Shown one piece after another: positions 35,406 through 43,237 of a DNA stretch of 64,000 nt. The translations under genes were made by a program, and so were the position numbers. The notes under the pieces are model-generated. The model saw nothing but the letters and a program-made list of their open reading frames with translations. It searched no databases and was not told where the DNA came from. Position 1 is the stretch's first letter; every line of letters starts with the position of its first letter. Origin of the DNA: Marivirga tractuosa DSM 4126 (GTDB lineage Bacteria; Bacteroidota; Bacteroidia; Cytophagales; Cyclobacteriaceae); assembly GCF_000183425.1 (NCBI RefSeq), contig NC_014759.1:3875001-3939000 (forward strand), given 5' to 3'.

Positions 35406-36797
35406 TTAAATATGTATCACCTCATCATAAGCAGCAGCTGCAGCTTCCATTATAGCTTCACTCATGGTTGGGTGAGGATGAACTGTTTTAATCAATTCAT
35501 GACCTGTGGTTTCTAATTTTCTAACCGCCACAATTTCAGCTATCATTTCAGTAACATTGGCTCCGATCATGTGCGCTCCTAAAAGTTCGCCATATTTTGC
35601 ATCAAATACTAACTTCACGAAACCATCTTTGGCTCCAGCCGCACTTGCTTTTCCTGAAGCTGAGAATGGGAATTTACCTATTTTTAAGTCATAACCCGCT
35701 TCTTTAGCTTGCTTTTCAGTATAACCAACTGATGCAATTTCAGGGCTGCAATAAGTACAACCAGGAATGTTTTTGTAATCTAATGGCTCTGGATTTTCAC
35801 CAGCAATCTTCTCAACACAAATAATTCCCTCGGCTGAAGCTACGTGAGCTAATGCAGGACCGTGAACGATATCACCAATTGCGTAAACGCCATCAACATT
35901 GGTTTTGTAATAATCATCAACTAATACTTTTCCTTTATCAGTTGAAACGCCAACATCTTCCAAACCAATTCCTTCTAAGTTAGTAGCAACGCCAACTGCA
36001 GAAAGTACTACATCACAATCCAGTTTTTCTTCACCTTTTTTAGTTTTGACCGTCACTTTGCAACCACTTCCTTTGGTGTCAACTGAAGTTACTTCAGAGC
36101 TGGTCATAATGTTGATCCCTGCTTTCTTATAAGTCTTGGCTAATGCTTTCGATACTTCCTCGTCCTCCACAGGAACAATTCTATCCATAAATTCAACTAT
36201 GGTAACTTCCGTTCCAATTGCATTGTAGAAATAAGCGAACTCAACACCAATCGCACCAGAACCCACAACCACCATTTTCTTTGGTTGTTTTTCCAGGCTC
36301 ATGGCTTTTCTATATTCTATGATTTTTTTGCCATCAATTGGAAGGTTTGGTAGTTCTTTAGCTCTTCCTCCAGTGGCTATAATGATGTTATCAGCTGAAT
36401 ACTCAGTTTTCTTACCGTCATTCTCTACTTCTACTTTCTTTCCTGATTTCAATTTTCCAAAACCGTCAATTACATCGATTTTGTTTTTCTTCATCAAGAA
36501 TTGAACACCTTTGCTCATGCCGTCAGCAACACCACGGCTTCTTTTTACCATTCCTGAGAAATCAGCTTTCGCATCTTTTACGGTGATTCCATAATCTTCA
36601 GCATGGCTGATATATTCAAATACATTGGCACTTTTCAATAATGCTTTAGTAGGAATACATCCCCAGTTTAAGCAAATCCCGCCTAAACTTTCTTTTTCAA
36701 CTATAGCCACTTTCTTACCTAATTGAGAAGCACGGATTGCGGCTACATAACCACCTGGGCCAGAGCCCACTATAATAATGTCATATTTTGATGCCAT
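35406..36797 (-). CDS. lpdA: Dihydrolipoyl dehydrogenase (E3)
   Basis: A 463-aa FAD enzyme that reoxidises dihydrolipoamide for pyruvate, 2-oxoglutarate and branched-chain 2-oxoacid dehydrogenases and for glycine cleavage. N-terminal FAD motif: IIVGSGPGGYVAAIRA. The redox-active disulfide is in GGICLNWGCIPTKAL (C-x4-C, residues about 40-54). NAD-binding motif: VVVGSGAIGVEFAYF. The catalytic His-Glu pair is in HPHPTMSEAIMEAA near the C-terminus. Length is normal. It stands alone with a terminator and a palindromic repeat after it; the partner E1 and E2 genes are not in this window. Confidence 0.97.
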   Translation of the reverse strand: MASKYDIIIVGSGPGGYVAAIRASQLGKKVAIVEKESLGGICLNWGCIPTKALLKSANVFEYISHAEDYGITVKDAKADFSGMVKRSRGVADGMSKGVQFLMKKNKIDVIDGFGKLKSGKKVEVENDGKKTEYSADNIIIATGGRAKELPNLPIDGKKIIEYRKAMSLEKQPKKMVVVGSGAIGVEFAYFYNAIGTEVTIVEFMDRIVPVEDEEVSKALAKTYKKAGINIMTSSEVTSVDTKGSGCKVTVKTKKGEEKLDCDVVLSAVGVATNLEGIGLEDVGVSTDKGKVLVDDYYKTNVDGVYAIGDIVHGPALAHVASAEGIICVEKIAGENPEPLDYKNIPGCTYCSPEIASVGYTEKQAKEAGYDLKIGKFPFSASGKASAAGAKDGFVKLVFDAKYGELLGAHMIGANVTEMIAEIVAVRKLETTGHELIKTVHPHPTMSEAIMEAAAAAYDEVIHI

Positions 36798-37056
36798 AAT
36801 ATCTATTAATTAAATTTTGGATTCGTTATTTATTCGCTGACAAATTTAATGGAAATGGGGCTAGAAAAAAATTTTAGATAAATTAAGCTAGCGATTACTA
36901 GTAGCTCCCTAAGCGGAGCGATTTGATTAGGAATTTTGCAGTAAGCTTGCTAGAAAGGGTTTTTGACTGCATTTTTTACGCAAAAGCATAGAACATTTTC
37001 TTAATTAACTTATTCCTTGTAATTTTAGGTTTTTTACAATCAACTACTAACCCATT

Positions 37057-37809
37057 ATGACAAAACTATTAGAAGGAAAAACCGCACTTATCACAGGTGC
37101 TTCAAAAGGAATAGGTAAAGCCATCGCTCAGAAATATGCTGAACAAGGCGCTAATGTAGCTTTTACTTTTTTATCAAGCGTTGAAAAAGGGCAGGCTTTG
37201 GAAAAAGAATTAACAGATGCTTATGGTGTAAAAGTAAAGGGATACCGCTCTGATGCCTCTGATTTTAAAGCAGCGGAAGAATTAATTGCTGGAGTAGTAG
37301 CTGATTTTGGAATCTTGGATATTTTGGTGAATAATGCTGGAATCACAAAAGATAATTTATTGATGCGCATGACAGAGGAAATGTGGGATGATGTAATCAA
37401 TATCAATTTAAAATCTTGCTTCAATACCGTAAAGGCTGCAAATCGTACTTTTATGAAGCAAAAAAGTGGTTCTATTATTAATATGACCTCTGTTGTAGGA
37501 ATAAAAGGAAACCCAGGACAAGCAAACTATTCTGCTTCAAAAGCTGGGATAATTGGATTTACAAAATCTGTTGCTTTGGAATTAGGTTCACGGAATATCC
37601 GTTCTAATGCTATAGCGCCAGGCTTTATCGAAACTGAAATGACTGATGCTTTGGATGAGAAAACCGTTCAAGGCTGGAGAGATGCTATTCCTTTGAAAAG
37701 AGGAGGGAGTCCAGATGATGTTGCAGATTTATGCGTATTCTTAGGCTCTGATATGTCTTCTTATATCACAGGTCAAGTAATTCAAGTTGATGGCGGAATG
37801 CTGACTTGA
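37057..37809 (+). CDS. fabG: 3-oxoacyl-[acyl-carrier-protein] reductase FabG
   Basis: A 250-aa classical SDR that reduces 3-oxoacyl-ACP with NADPH in fatty acid elongation. Cofactor motif TGASKGIGKAIA (residues 14-25), NNAG at about 91-94, and the catalytic Ser/Tyr/Lys in MTSVVGIKGN and YSASKAG. The C-terminus SSYITGQVIQVDGGMLT is typical for FabG. It is monocistronic with its own terminator. SDR paralogues with other substrates exist, but the overall match to FabG is strong. Confidence 0.92.
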   Translation: MTKLLEGKTALITGASKGIGKAIAQKYAEQGANVAFTFLSSVEKGQALEKELTDAYGVKVKGYRSDASDFKAAEELIAGVVADFGILDILVNNAGITKDNLLMRMTEEMWDDVININLKSCFNTVKAANRTFMKQKSGSIINMTSVVGIKGNPGQANYSASKAGIIGFTKSVALELGSRNIRSNAIAPGFIETEMTDALDEKTVQGWRDAIPLKRGGSPDDVADLCVFLGSDMSSYITGQVIQVDGGMLT

Positions 37810-37842
37810 GTTTTCTTTATAAAGTAGAATAAATTATTAATC

Positions 37843-37886
37843 AATCCGGAGTTTTTCTGTTTAAAGTAAATCTTCGGATTTTTTAT
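37843..37886 (+). terminator. Rho-independent terminator after fabG
   Basis: AATCCGGAG pairs with CTTCGGATT (one G-U pair), with a 20-base loop, followed by TTTTTTATTT. It lies 34 bases after the fabG stop. Confidence 0.75.
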
Positions 37887-38014
37887 TTATTCTATTTATC
37901 TATTATACTGAATTAATTAACGAACTTATTAACTTTAGCTACCGTTTAGCAAAAAAATAAATTACATTTAAATGAGTACTTATTAATTAATACTCAGCTG
38001 ACAATCTATATATT

Positions 38015-38509
38015 ATGTACACTAATTTTAATGATCTAGATAAAAGTTCAAGACTGTGGGTATACCAAGCAGATCGACCATTTACTGAAGAAGAGAAGCA
38101 GTTTGTTTTACAAAATGGTAAAGTTTTTGTAGAAAATTGGACAGCTCATAATAAAGCATTGAATTCATCCATTGATGTGAAGTATAATCAGTTTATTGTG
38201 CTATCAGTAGATGAAACTAAAGCTCCGGCAACTGGATGTTCAATTGATAAATCGGTTCATTTTATTAAAGCTTTGGAAAATGAGCTGAAAATTAATTTAC
38301 TTGATAAAAGCAAAATTGCTTTTCTGAAAAATGGAGAAGTTGTTTTAGAAAAATTATCCTCCATTAAGTCAAAGGTAGAATCTGGAGAGATCAGTGAAAG
38401 CCTAATGACTTTTAATAATATGGTGACTACCAAGGATGAGTTTGATAAAAATTGGTTAATTCCTGCTAGTGAGAGTTGGATGGCAAGATTTTTTAAGTTA
38501 GAGGCATAA
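38015..38509 (+). CDS. Conserved Bacteroidota protein of a family often mislabelled 'ABC transporter ATPase'
   Basis: A 164-aa soluble protein. Conserved text includes FNDLDKSSRLWVYQADRPF at the start, NWTAHNKALNSSIDVKYNQF at about 46-65 and ATGCSIDKSVHFIKALENEL at about 76-95, and the C-terminal IPASESWMARFF. I remember this pattern from a family carried widely in Bacteroidota and often annotated as an ABC transporter ATPase. There is no Walker A, signature LSGGQ or Walker B motif here, so that name is not supported. The ATGCSIDKS segment has invariant-looking Cys and Ser that could be functional. It lies 48 bases before the PorE-like lipoprotein gene. Confidence 0.85.
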   Translation: MYTNFNDLDKSSRLWVYQADRPFTEEEKQFVLQNGKVFVENWTAHNKALNSSIDVKYNQFIVLSVDETKAPATGCSIDKSVHFIKALENELKINLLDKSKIAFLKNGEVVLEKLSSIKSKVESGEISESLMTFNNMVTTKDEFDKNWLIPASESWMARFFKLEA

Positions 38510-38557
38510 TTCTGCGGAATTGCTCGTTTATATGTTAGTTTTAATGTTTAAATTTTG

Positions 38558-40600
38558 GTGAAGATAAAATATATATTATTTACTTCAGCTTTACTTTTTT
38601 TAGTTTCATGTTCAACTTTTAAAAGAGCGGAAAAGAAGTTTGAGAAAGGAGAGTTTGATTCAGCTATTGATTTATATCAACAGGCTTTAAAAAAGAATGA
38701 TAATGCAGCTCAAGCTTTATTTTCAATAGCAGAATCTTACAGATTATCCAACAGATTGGAAATAGCAGAGCCTTATTATAAAGCTTCTATTGATTCTGGT
38801 TATACAGAAGATGAAGTATTTTATAACTATTCTTTATCCCTAAAAGCTAATTCAAATTACGATAAAGCAAGGGAAGTATTGGAGAGCTATTTACTAGATG
38901 CCAATAATCCCGAGATTAAAAAACTAGCAGAATTCCAATTAAAAAACTTATATAATATTGACGAAATTCTGGAAGACCAAACTTTCTACACGGTAAAAAA
39001 CCTTGAAGAAATTAACACTCCGGCTGCTGAATATGCTCCTTTTTTTCATGACAATGAGCTGTATTTCACTTCAACAAGAGATGATGATGGCAAAGTTTAC
39101 AAAGCTACAGGAGATAATTTTTCTGATATCTATAAGGTGAAGTCAAGAGGAGCAAATGTTGACACAGCTACAATTGAAAAGTTGCCACCTATTATCAATT
39201 GGTCGGATGCAAACGAAGGTTCTGTTGCTATAGATTCAAGAGGTAGAACAATGGTTTTTGCTCGTGGTAACACGGGAAAAAGAAAGGGCTTGAATGATGT
39301 GAATCTTTATATCACTCGTTACCGAAACGGCAAGTGGTCAGAACCGGAATTGATGAAGATTAATGATCCGGAAGCATGGAATTCTACTCCTGCTTTTAGT
39401 GAAGATGGTAGAACACTTTACTTTTCATCCACAAGAGAAGGAGGTTTTGGTGGTGTCGATTTATATTCGGCAACTGTCAATAGCAGAGGTCAATGGGGAA
39501 ATGTCAGAAATTTAGGTAATAAAATCAATACTCCTGAAGATGAGATGTTTCCATCAGCATCACAAGATGGAAAATTATATTTCTCTTCAAATGGTCATCC
39601 TGGCTTAGGGAAACTTGATATTTTCGTGGCTGAACGAAAAGGTGGTAAAATCACCATTTCACATTTAGGTAAACCCATGAATTCTAATAAGGATGATTTT
39701 GCGGTCTTTATGTATTCACCGGATAGGGGTTTCTTTTCAAGTGACCGCCCTGGAGGAGAAGGTAGAGATGATATCTATACTTTCAAAAATGAAGATCCTA
39801 ATTTAAAAATTGTCAACTATTTTTTGGCTGGAGTAACAACTACTCATAACGCTAATGAGGAAGAAGTGATTTTACCAGGAGCTAATGTGAGGTTGTTTTC
39901 TCAAGACAGTGTTTTACTTGGGGAAATCCTCACCGGCCAAGATGGTGAATTTAATTTCAGGGTTTCCGAAGAAGAGGATTATTTTATAATAGCTGAAAAA
40001 GATAATTATTTCACGACCAGAAAGACCTTCTCTACCGTTGGAAAGACAGTGGATAAATCGCAGTTGACATCTTTAATCACCAACAAGGTATTTGAAACTG
40101 AAATTTTATTGGAAGAAATCATTTTGGATAAAGCATTTGAGCTCGAAAATATTTATTACGATTTCGACTCAGCAAATATTCGAGCTGATGCAGCTATTGA
40201 GTTAGATAAACTGGTTACTATATTAAAAGATAATCCTCCTATAAAAATCGAATTAAGCTCACATACCGATGCTAGAGGAGAAGCGGCTTATAACCAAGAA
40301 CTTTCCAAACGAAGAGCAGAATCAGCTGTTGCTTATATCATTTCTCAAGGTATTGATCCTTCAAGAATAAAGGCTAGGGGCTACGGAGAAAGTCAATTGA
40401 TCATTGAAGATGCACAAACAGAAGAAGAACATGAAACCAACCGAAGAACTGAATTCAAAGTAACGGAATACGATAAAGAAATTGCAAGAAGAATAAGAGA
40501 ACAAGAAGAAGCTCAGTTCAAAAAGGGAACCGTAGAAGTAGAGATCAAAGATGAGAAGGAAGTGCCAGAAGCCTCAACAGATGAGTTTGATTTTAATTAG
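38558..40600 (+). CDS. PorE-like OmpA-family lipoprotein of the type IX secretion system
   Basis: A 680-aa outer-membrane lipoprotein. It has a signal with lipobox FLVSCSTF (Cys near 18), TPR repeats (about 20-130) and a PD40/WD40-like beta-propeller (about 150-410) with repeated blades such as GRTLYFSSTREGGFGGVDLY. A carboxypeptidase-regulatory-like domain (about 435-500, LPGANVRLFSQD) and an OmpA C-terminal peptidoglycan-binding domain (about 540-645, YYDFDSANIRADA and SSHTDARGEAAYN) follow. This domain order is that of PorE, which anchors the T9SS to murein. GTG at 38558 is preferred over TTG at 38555 because it gives MKIKYIL. The stop TAG abuts a GC-rich repeat. Confidence 0.85.
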   Translation: MKIKYILFTSALLFLVSCSTFKRAEKKFEKGEFDSAIDLYQQALKKNDNAAQALFSIAESYRLSNRLEIAEPYYKASIDSGYTEDEVFYNYSLSLKANSNYDKAREVLESYLLDANNPEIKKLAEFQLKNLYNIDEILEDQTFYTVKNLEEINTPAAEYAPFFHDNELYFTSTRDDDGKVYKATGDNFSDIYKVKSRGANVDTATIEKLPPIINWSDANEGSVAIDSRGRTMVFARGNTGKRKGLNDVNLYITRYRNGKWSEPELMKINDPEAWNSTPAFSEDGRTLYFSSTREGGFGGVDLYSATVNSRGQWGNVRNLGNKINTPEDEMFPSASQDGKLYFSSNGHPGLGKLDIFVAERKGGKITISHLGKPMNSNKDDFAVFMYSPDRGFFSSDRPGGEGRDDIYTFKNEDPNLKIVNYFLAGVTTTHNANEEEVILPGANVRLFSQDSVLLGEILTGQDGEFNFRVSEEEDYFIIAEKDNYFTTRKTFSTVGKTVDKSQLTSLITNKVFETEILLEEIILDKAFELENIYYDFDSANIRADAAIELDKLVTILKDNPPIKIELSSHTDARGEAAYNQELSKRRAESAVAYIISQGIDPSRIKARGYGESQLIIEDAQTEEEHETNRRTEFKVTEYDKEIARRIREQEEAQFKKGTVEVEIKDEKEVPEASTDEFDFN

Positions 40601-40638
40601 CCCCCGAGCCCAAAGCCCCCTAGCCCCCAAAGGGGGAA
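40601..40638. repeat. GC-rich palindromic repeat joined to the porE-like stop codon
   Basis: CCCCCGAGCCCAAAGCCCCC followed by TAGCCCCCAAAGGGGGAA. The core CCCCC-AAA-GGGGG is a hairpin. The element starts on the base after the TAG stop of the PorE-like gene. Related copies are at 40766, 40910, 45168 and 45312. The 332-base gene-free stretch 40601-40932 consists mainly of three such copies plus one terminator. Confidence 0.75.
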
Positions 40639-40765
40639 CACGCATGGATTTCGCGGAACAGTAAAATTGAGACAGCATCTTTACTTTTAAATGAAAAGAG
40701 CAAAATAAAGTGCCTCAGGAATATTCTATATCACAGGAAAATAAATAAGTATAATCTGTGAGAAA

Positions 40766-40793
40766 TTCCCCGCCAGCTGGCGGGTTAGGGGGC
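40766..40793. repeat. GC-rich palindromic repeat, variant copy
   Basis: TTCCCCGCCAGCTGGCGGG then TTAGGGGGC, in the orientation opposite to the copy at 40601. The hairpin core here is CCCGCCAGCTGGCGGG. It lies next to the terminator of the T9SS cargo gene. Confidence 0.65.
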
Positions 40794-40822
40794 AAAAAAA
40801 GCCCCACATTGCTGCGAGGCTT
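40794..40822 (-). terminator. Terminator of the 362-aa T9SS cargo gene
   Basis: On the minus strand AAGCCTCGCAGCAATGTGGGGCTTTTTTT: AAGCC(T/C) pairs with GGGGCTT around a short loop and a T-run follows. It lies about 110 bases after the cargo gene stop, with a palindromic repeat copy between. Confidence 0.7.
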
Positions 40823-40909
40823 ACCCTATTGTTGCATGATGATGAATTTATAATCTATTTTAAATCACTTCAGTTCAAATTAAAAAACAACTGTAAATCT
40901 GTGCGAAAA

Positions 40910-40934
40910 TTCCCCCATTGGGGGCTAGGGGGCT
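40910..40934. repeat. GC-rich palindromic repeat fused to the cargo gene stop
   Basis: Plus strand TTCCCCCATTGGGGGCTAGGGGGCT. On the minus strand this reads TAGCCCCCTAGCCCCC then AATGGGGGAA. Its first TAG (40933-40935) is the stop codon of the T9SS cargo gene. With the copy at 40601 it forms an outer inverted repeat around a 270-base spacer. Confidence 0.75.
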
Positions 40935-42021
40935 ATTGAACCACCACCCTAATATTCTCCTGTAAACCATTATGGTTTACTTTTAATATATACATACCTG
41001 CTTTTAACTGCTGATTAATTTGCAGACTTCCTTCTGCATCAAAATTTCTAAATTCTTGTACTTTAGTACCATTCAAATCAAATAAACCTACATAAGCCAG
41101 TTTATCTCTAAACTCACTTGGTACTTGAATTTTGAGATTCGAAGCATCTTGAACCGGATTAGGCGAAACCGCCAACTTACCTTCAAAGCCAACTTCAATT
41201 TTCACCACTGGCGAATATTCATAAGAAGCATCAATATCTACTGATTTCAGTCTGTAGTAAATTACTCCAAAAGGAGCATTTCTATCTGTAAAGTCATAAA
41301 ATACATCAGAATTGCTTTCTCCCAGACCTTGCACTAACCCGATTTGACTCCAGTTTTCTTGGTCAAGAGAACGCTCAATTTCAAAGTGAGAAAAGTTTTC
41401 TTCTTTAGCAGTTACCCAGTTTAAATCAATGTTCTTGCCTGATTTTGAGGCAGTGAAGGATTTTAGTTCGATTGGTAGAGCTTCATCTGTACAAATTCCA
41501 ATAGTTTCATCGCATACCTCAACTGAAAATAATGGACACGATTCATTGGGATCTCCATTTGGTTGAGTACAAGTTACCCCTTCCCCATTAATGATTTCTC
41601 TAGCACTGACTGATCCTGTTCCGTCAATTTCCATCGGAACACCTCCAAAATCTAATTGGTCTCCAACATTTAAATTGCCATTTACTTCTAGAAATTTATC
41701 TTTATTATTTGGTCCTGTAAAAATAATATCATCAGTGACAGTAACTGTTACACTATCAGGAATCACTAATCGAATAGGTTTATTTCCGTTCTGGAAATTA
41801 ACAGTAAGTGAGTTTAGAGAGACATCCTGTCTAAAAACTAATTGTCCTTCTCCTCCAGCATCATTAATTATAACGTCACCGTTATCACAATCAATAATGA
41901 CATCAAAGTAGAATATATCTCCTAAATTAGAGTTTTTTAAAGTTCCATTGTCGGTACATTGTGCAAATCCTGTACTTATAGTAAAAAATGCAATTCCAAT
42001 AAAAAGTAAAATCTTTTTCAT
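40933..42021 (-). CDS. T9SS-sorted surface protein of unknown function
   Basis: A 362-aa exported protein. The signal peptide starts MKKILLFIGIAFF and ends TGFAQ. A beta-rich region follows (about 25-180) with several Cys (CTDNG, DCDNGD, CTQPNGDPNESCP). Next is a fibronectin-like domain, ALPIELKSFTASKSGKNIDL (about 185-275), which is the usual stalk preceding T9SS tails. The C-terminal sorting domain (about 285-362, LAVSPNPVQDASNL to GMYILKVNHNG) is type A. An upstream in-frame ATG at 42027 adds only Met-Ile; the ATG at 42021 gives the canonical MKK signal. A perfect -7 box TATATTTG lies just upstream. Confidence 0.9.
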   Translation of the reverse strand: MKKILLFIGIAFFTISTGFAQCTDNGTLKNSNLGDIFYFDVIIDCDNGDVIINDAGGEGQLVFRQDVSLNSLTVNFQNGNKPIRLVIPDSVTVTVTDDIIFTGPNNKDKFLEVNGNLNVGDQLDFGGVPMEIDGTGSVSAREIINGEGVTCTQPNGDPNESCPLFSVEVCDETIGICTDEALPIELKSFTASKSGKNIDLNWVTAKEENFSHFEIERSLDQENWSQIGLVQGLGESNSDVFYDFTDRNAPFGVIYYRLKSVDIDASYEYSPVVKIEVGFEGKLAVSPNPVQDASNLKIQVPSEFRDKLAYVGLFDLNGTKVQEFRNFDAEGSLQINQQLKAGMYILKVNHNGLQENIRVVVQ

Positions 42022-42040
42022 AATCATTAAATTATATATG

Positions 42041-42048
42041 CAAATATA
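42041..42048 (-). promoter_or_regulatory. -7 element of the T9SS cargo gene
   Basis: Minus strand TATATTTG exactly matches the Bacteroidota -7 consensus TAnnTTTG. No good TTTG -33 box sits 19-21 bases upstream. The leader would be under 20 bases, which supports the downstream ATG at 42021. Confidence 0.4.
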
Positions 42049-42246
42049 CGGGATTCTCTTATAAGTAGATGATAATCAATAAGTGAAATGCTTAATTTTC
42101 TTACATGAAACACCTAATATACGACTATCTCCTTAATTTTGGATGTTAATCAATTATGTTTTCCGTTGAATCGATGATTTCATTCGATAAAGCCTTTTAA
42201 ATTCTATATCTGCCTATCTTCAAATTATCATTAAAGTAAAATGCTC

Positions 42247-42277
42247 TTTGTGGTTGGGGCTACATCAGCTATATTTG
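42247..42277 (+). promoter_or_regulatory. Promoter of the enoyl-CoA hydratase gene
   Basis: TTTG (42247-42250), a 19-base spacer and TATATTTG (42270-42277). This is a perfect match to the Bacteroidota sigma consensus in both boxes and spacing. It predicts a start near 42284 and a leader of about 20 bases. Confidence 0.8.
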
Positions 42278-42303
42278 CATTCTAAAAGAAAAAGAATTCA
42301 TTT

Positions 42304-43089
42304 ATGGCTGATTTTGAAAACCTACAACTGGCTAATGAGAATGGTGTACTAACCATCACCATCAATAGAGCCGAAAAACTAAATGCCTTAAATATCGCCA
42401 CTATAGAAGAATTGCGTGAAGCTTTCCAAGATATTTATGATAATAACGAAGTGAAATCTGTCATTTTAACCGGTGCTGGCGAAAAAGCTTTTGTAGCGGG
42501 TGCGGATATTTCTGAAATATCAGAATTGAATGAAATGAACGGTAGAAAGTTTTCTGAAAATGGTCAGGAAGTTTTTGAAATGATAGAGAAATGCCATAAA
42601 CCTGTCTTGGCAGCCGTAAATGGCTTTGCTTTAGGCGGTGGTTGTGAACTGGCAATGGCCTGCCACATGCGAATTGCAACTCCTAATGCTAAATTTGGTC
42701 AGCCAGAGGTAAATCTTGGGATCATACCAGGTTATGGAGGTACGCAGAGATTAACACAATTAATTGGTAAAGGAAAAGCATTAGAGTTAATGATGACGGC
42801 TGATTTCATTGGAGCTGAAGAGGCCAAAAGCCTAGGTTTAGTGAACCATATAGCTGAAAATCAAGAGGAACTAATGACTTTAGCCAATGCTATACTCAGT
42901 AAAATAAACAGCAAGGCACCGCTTGCAATCGGTATGGTAATAGATAGCGTAAATGCTTATTACACAGGAGAAGAAAATGGCTATCAAACGGAAGCCAACA
43001 GCTTTGCAGCTTGTTGCAAGTCCGAAGATTTCAAAGAAGGAACAAAAGCCTTTTTAGAGAAAAGAGCTGCAGAGTTTAAAGGAGAATGA
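42304..43089 (+). CDS. Enoyl-CoA hydratase/isomerase (crotonase family)
   Basis: A 261-aa cytoplasmic enzyme that probably hydrates trans-2-enoyl-CoA in fatty acid oxidation. The CoA-binding loop is AFVAGADISEISELN (about 61-75), and the oxyanion-hole and catalytic Glu region is AVNGFALGGGCELAMACHMR (about 103-122). The second catalytic Glu lies in FGQPEVNLGIIPGYGGTQR (about 136-154). Both Glu residues of true hydratases are present. It has its own strong promoter and is monocistronic. Short-chain 3-hydroxybutyryl-CoA dehydratase activity is the most likely reaction, but substrate length cannot be read from sequence. Confidence 0.92.
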   Translation: MADFENLQLANENGVLTITINRAEKLNALNIATIEELREAFQDIYDNNEVKSVILTGAGEKAFVAGADISEISELNEMNGRKFSENGQEVFEMIEKCHKPVLAAVNGFALGGGCELAMACHMRIATPNAKFGQPEVNLGIIPGYGGTQRLTQLIGKGKALELMMTADFIGAEEAKSLGLVNHIAENQEELMTLANAILSKINSKAPLAIGMVIDSVNAYYTGEENGYQTEANSFAACCKSEDFKEGTKAFLEKRAAEFKGE

Positions 43090-43092
43090 TTT

Positions 43093-43127
43093 TAATTACG
43101 AATTACGAATTTGGTAATTACGAATTA
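43093..43127 (+). repeat. AATTACGAA-type tandem element
   Basis: TAATTACGAATTACGAATT, a GG spacer, then TAATTACGAATTA, three bases after the enoyl-CoA hydratase stop. It is the same family as 33694-33726. Confidence 0.6.
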
Positions 43128-43194
43128 TAAAAACATAGGTAGTAGGAAGATGAATTATCGTTTTGGTAGTCATCTTCTTAATTCCAAATTCTGG

Positions 43195-43236
43195 CCCTCA
43201 ACTTCCCTCTTCCAACACCCAACTTCCAACTTCCCC
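43195..43236. repeat. CAACTTCC-type low-complexity repeat before the flippase gene
   Basis: A run built from CCAAC / ACTTCC units (CTCAACTTCCCTCTTCCAAC, ACCCAACTTCCAACTTCCCC) ending directly before the flippase ATG. An open frame runs through it (from 43163), but the implied N-terminal extension is proline/serine junk and not part of the protein. Confidence 0.5.
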
Positions 43237-43237
43237 T

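Noticed and set aside
36880..36925. 16S rRNA-like text (AGCGATTACTAGTAGC) upstream of lpdA
   Set aside because: Only about 15 bases match the well-known 16S string and flanking sequence does not continue as rRNA; judged chance or a small palindromic repeat.
43163..43237. 25-residue N-terminal extension of the flippase frame
   Set aside because: It is encoded by CAACTTCC-type repeat sequence and is Pro/Ser/Asn-rich; the flippase family starts at MNPLKK (43238).
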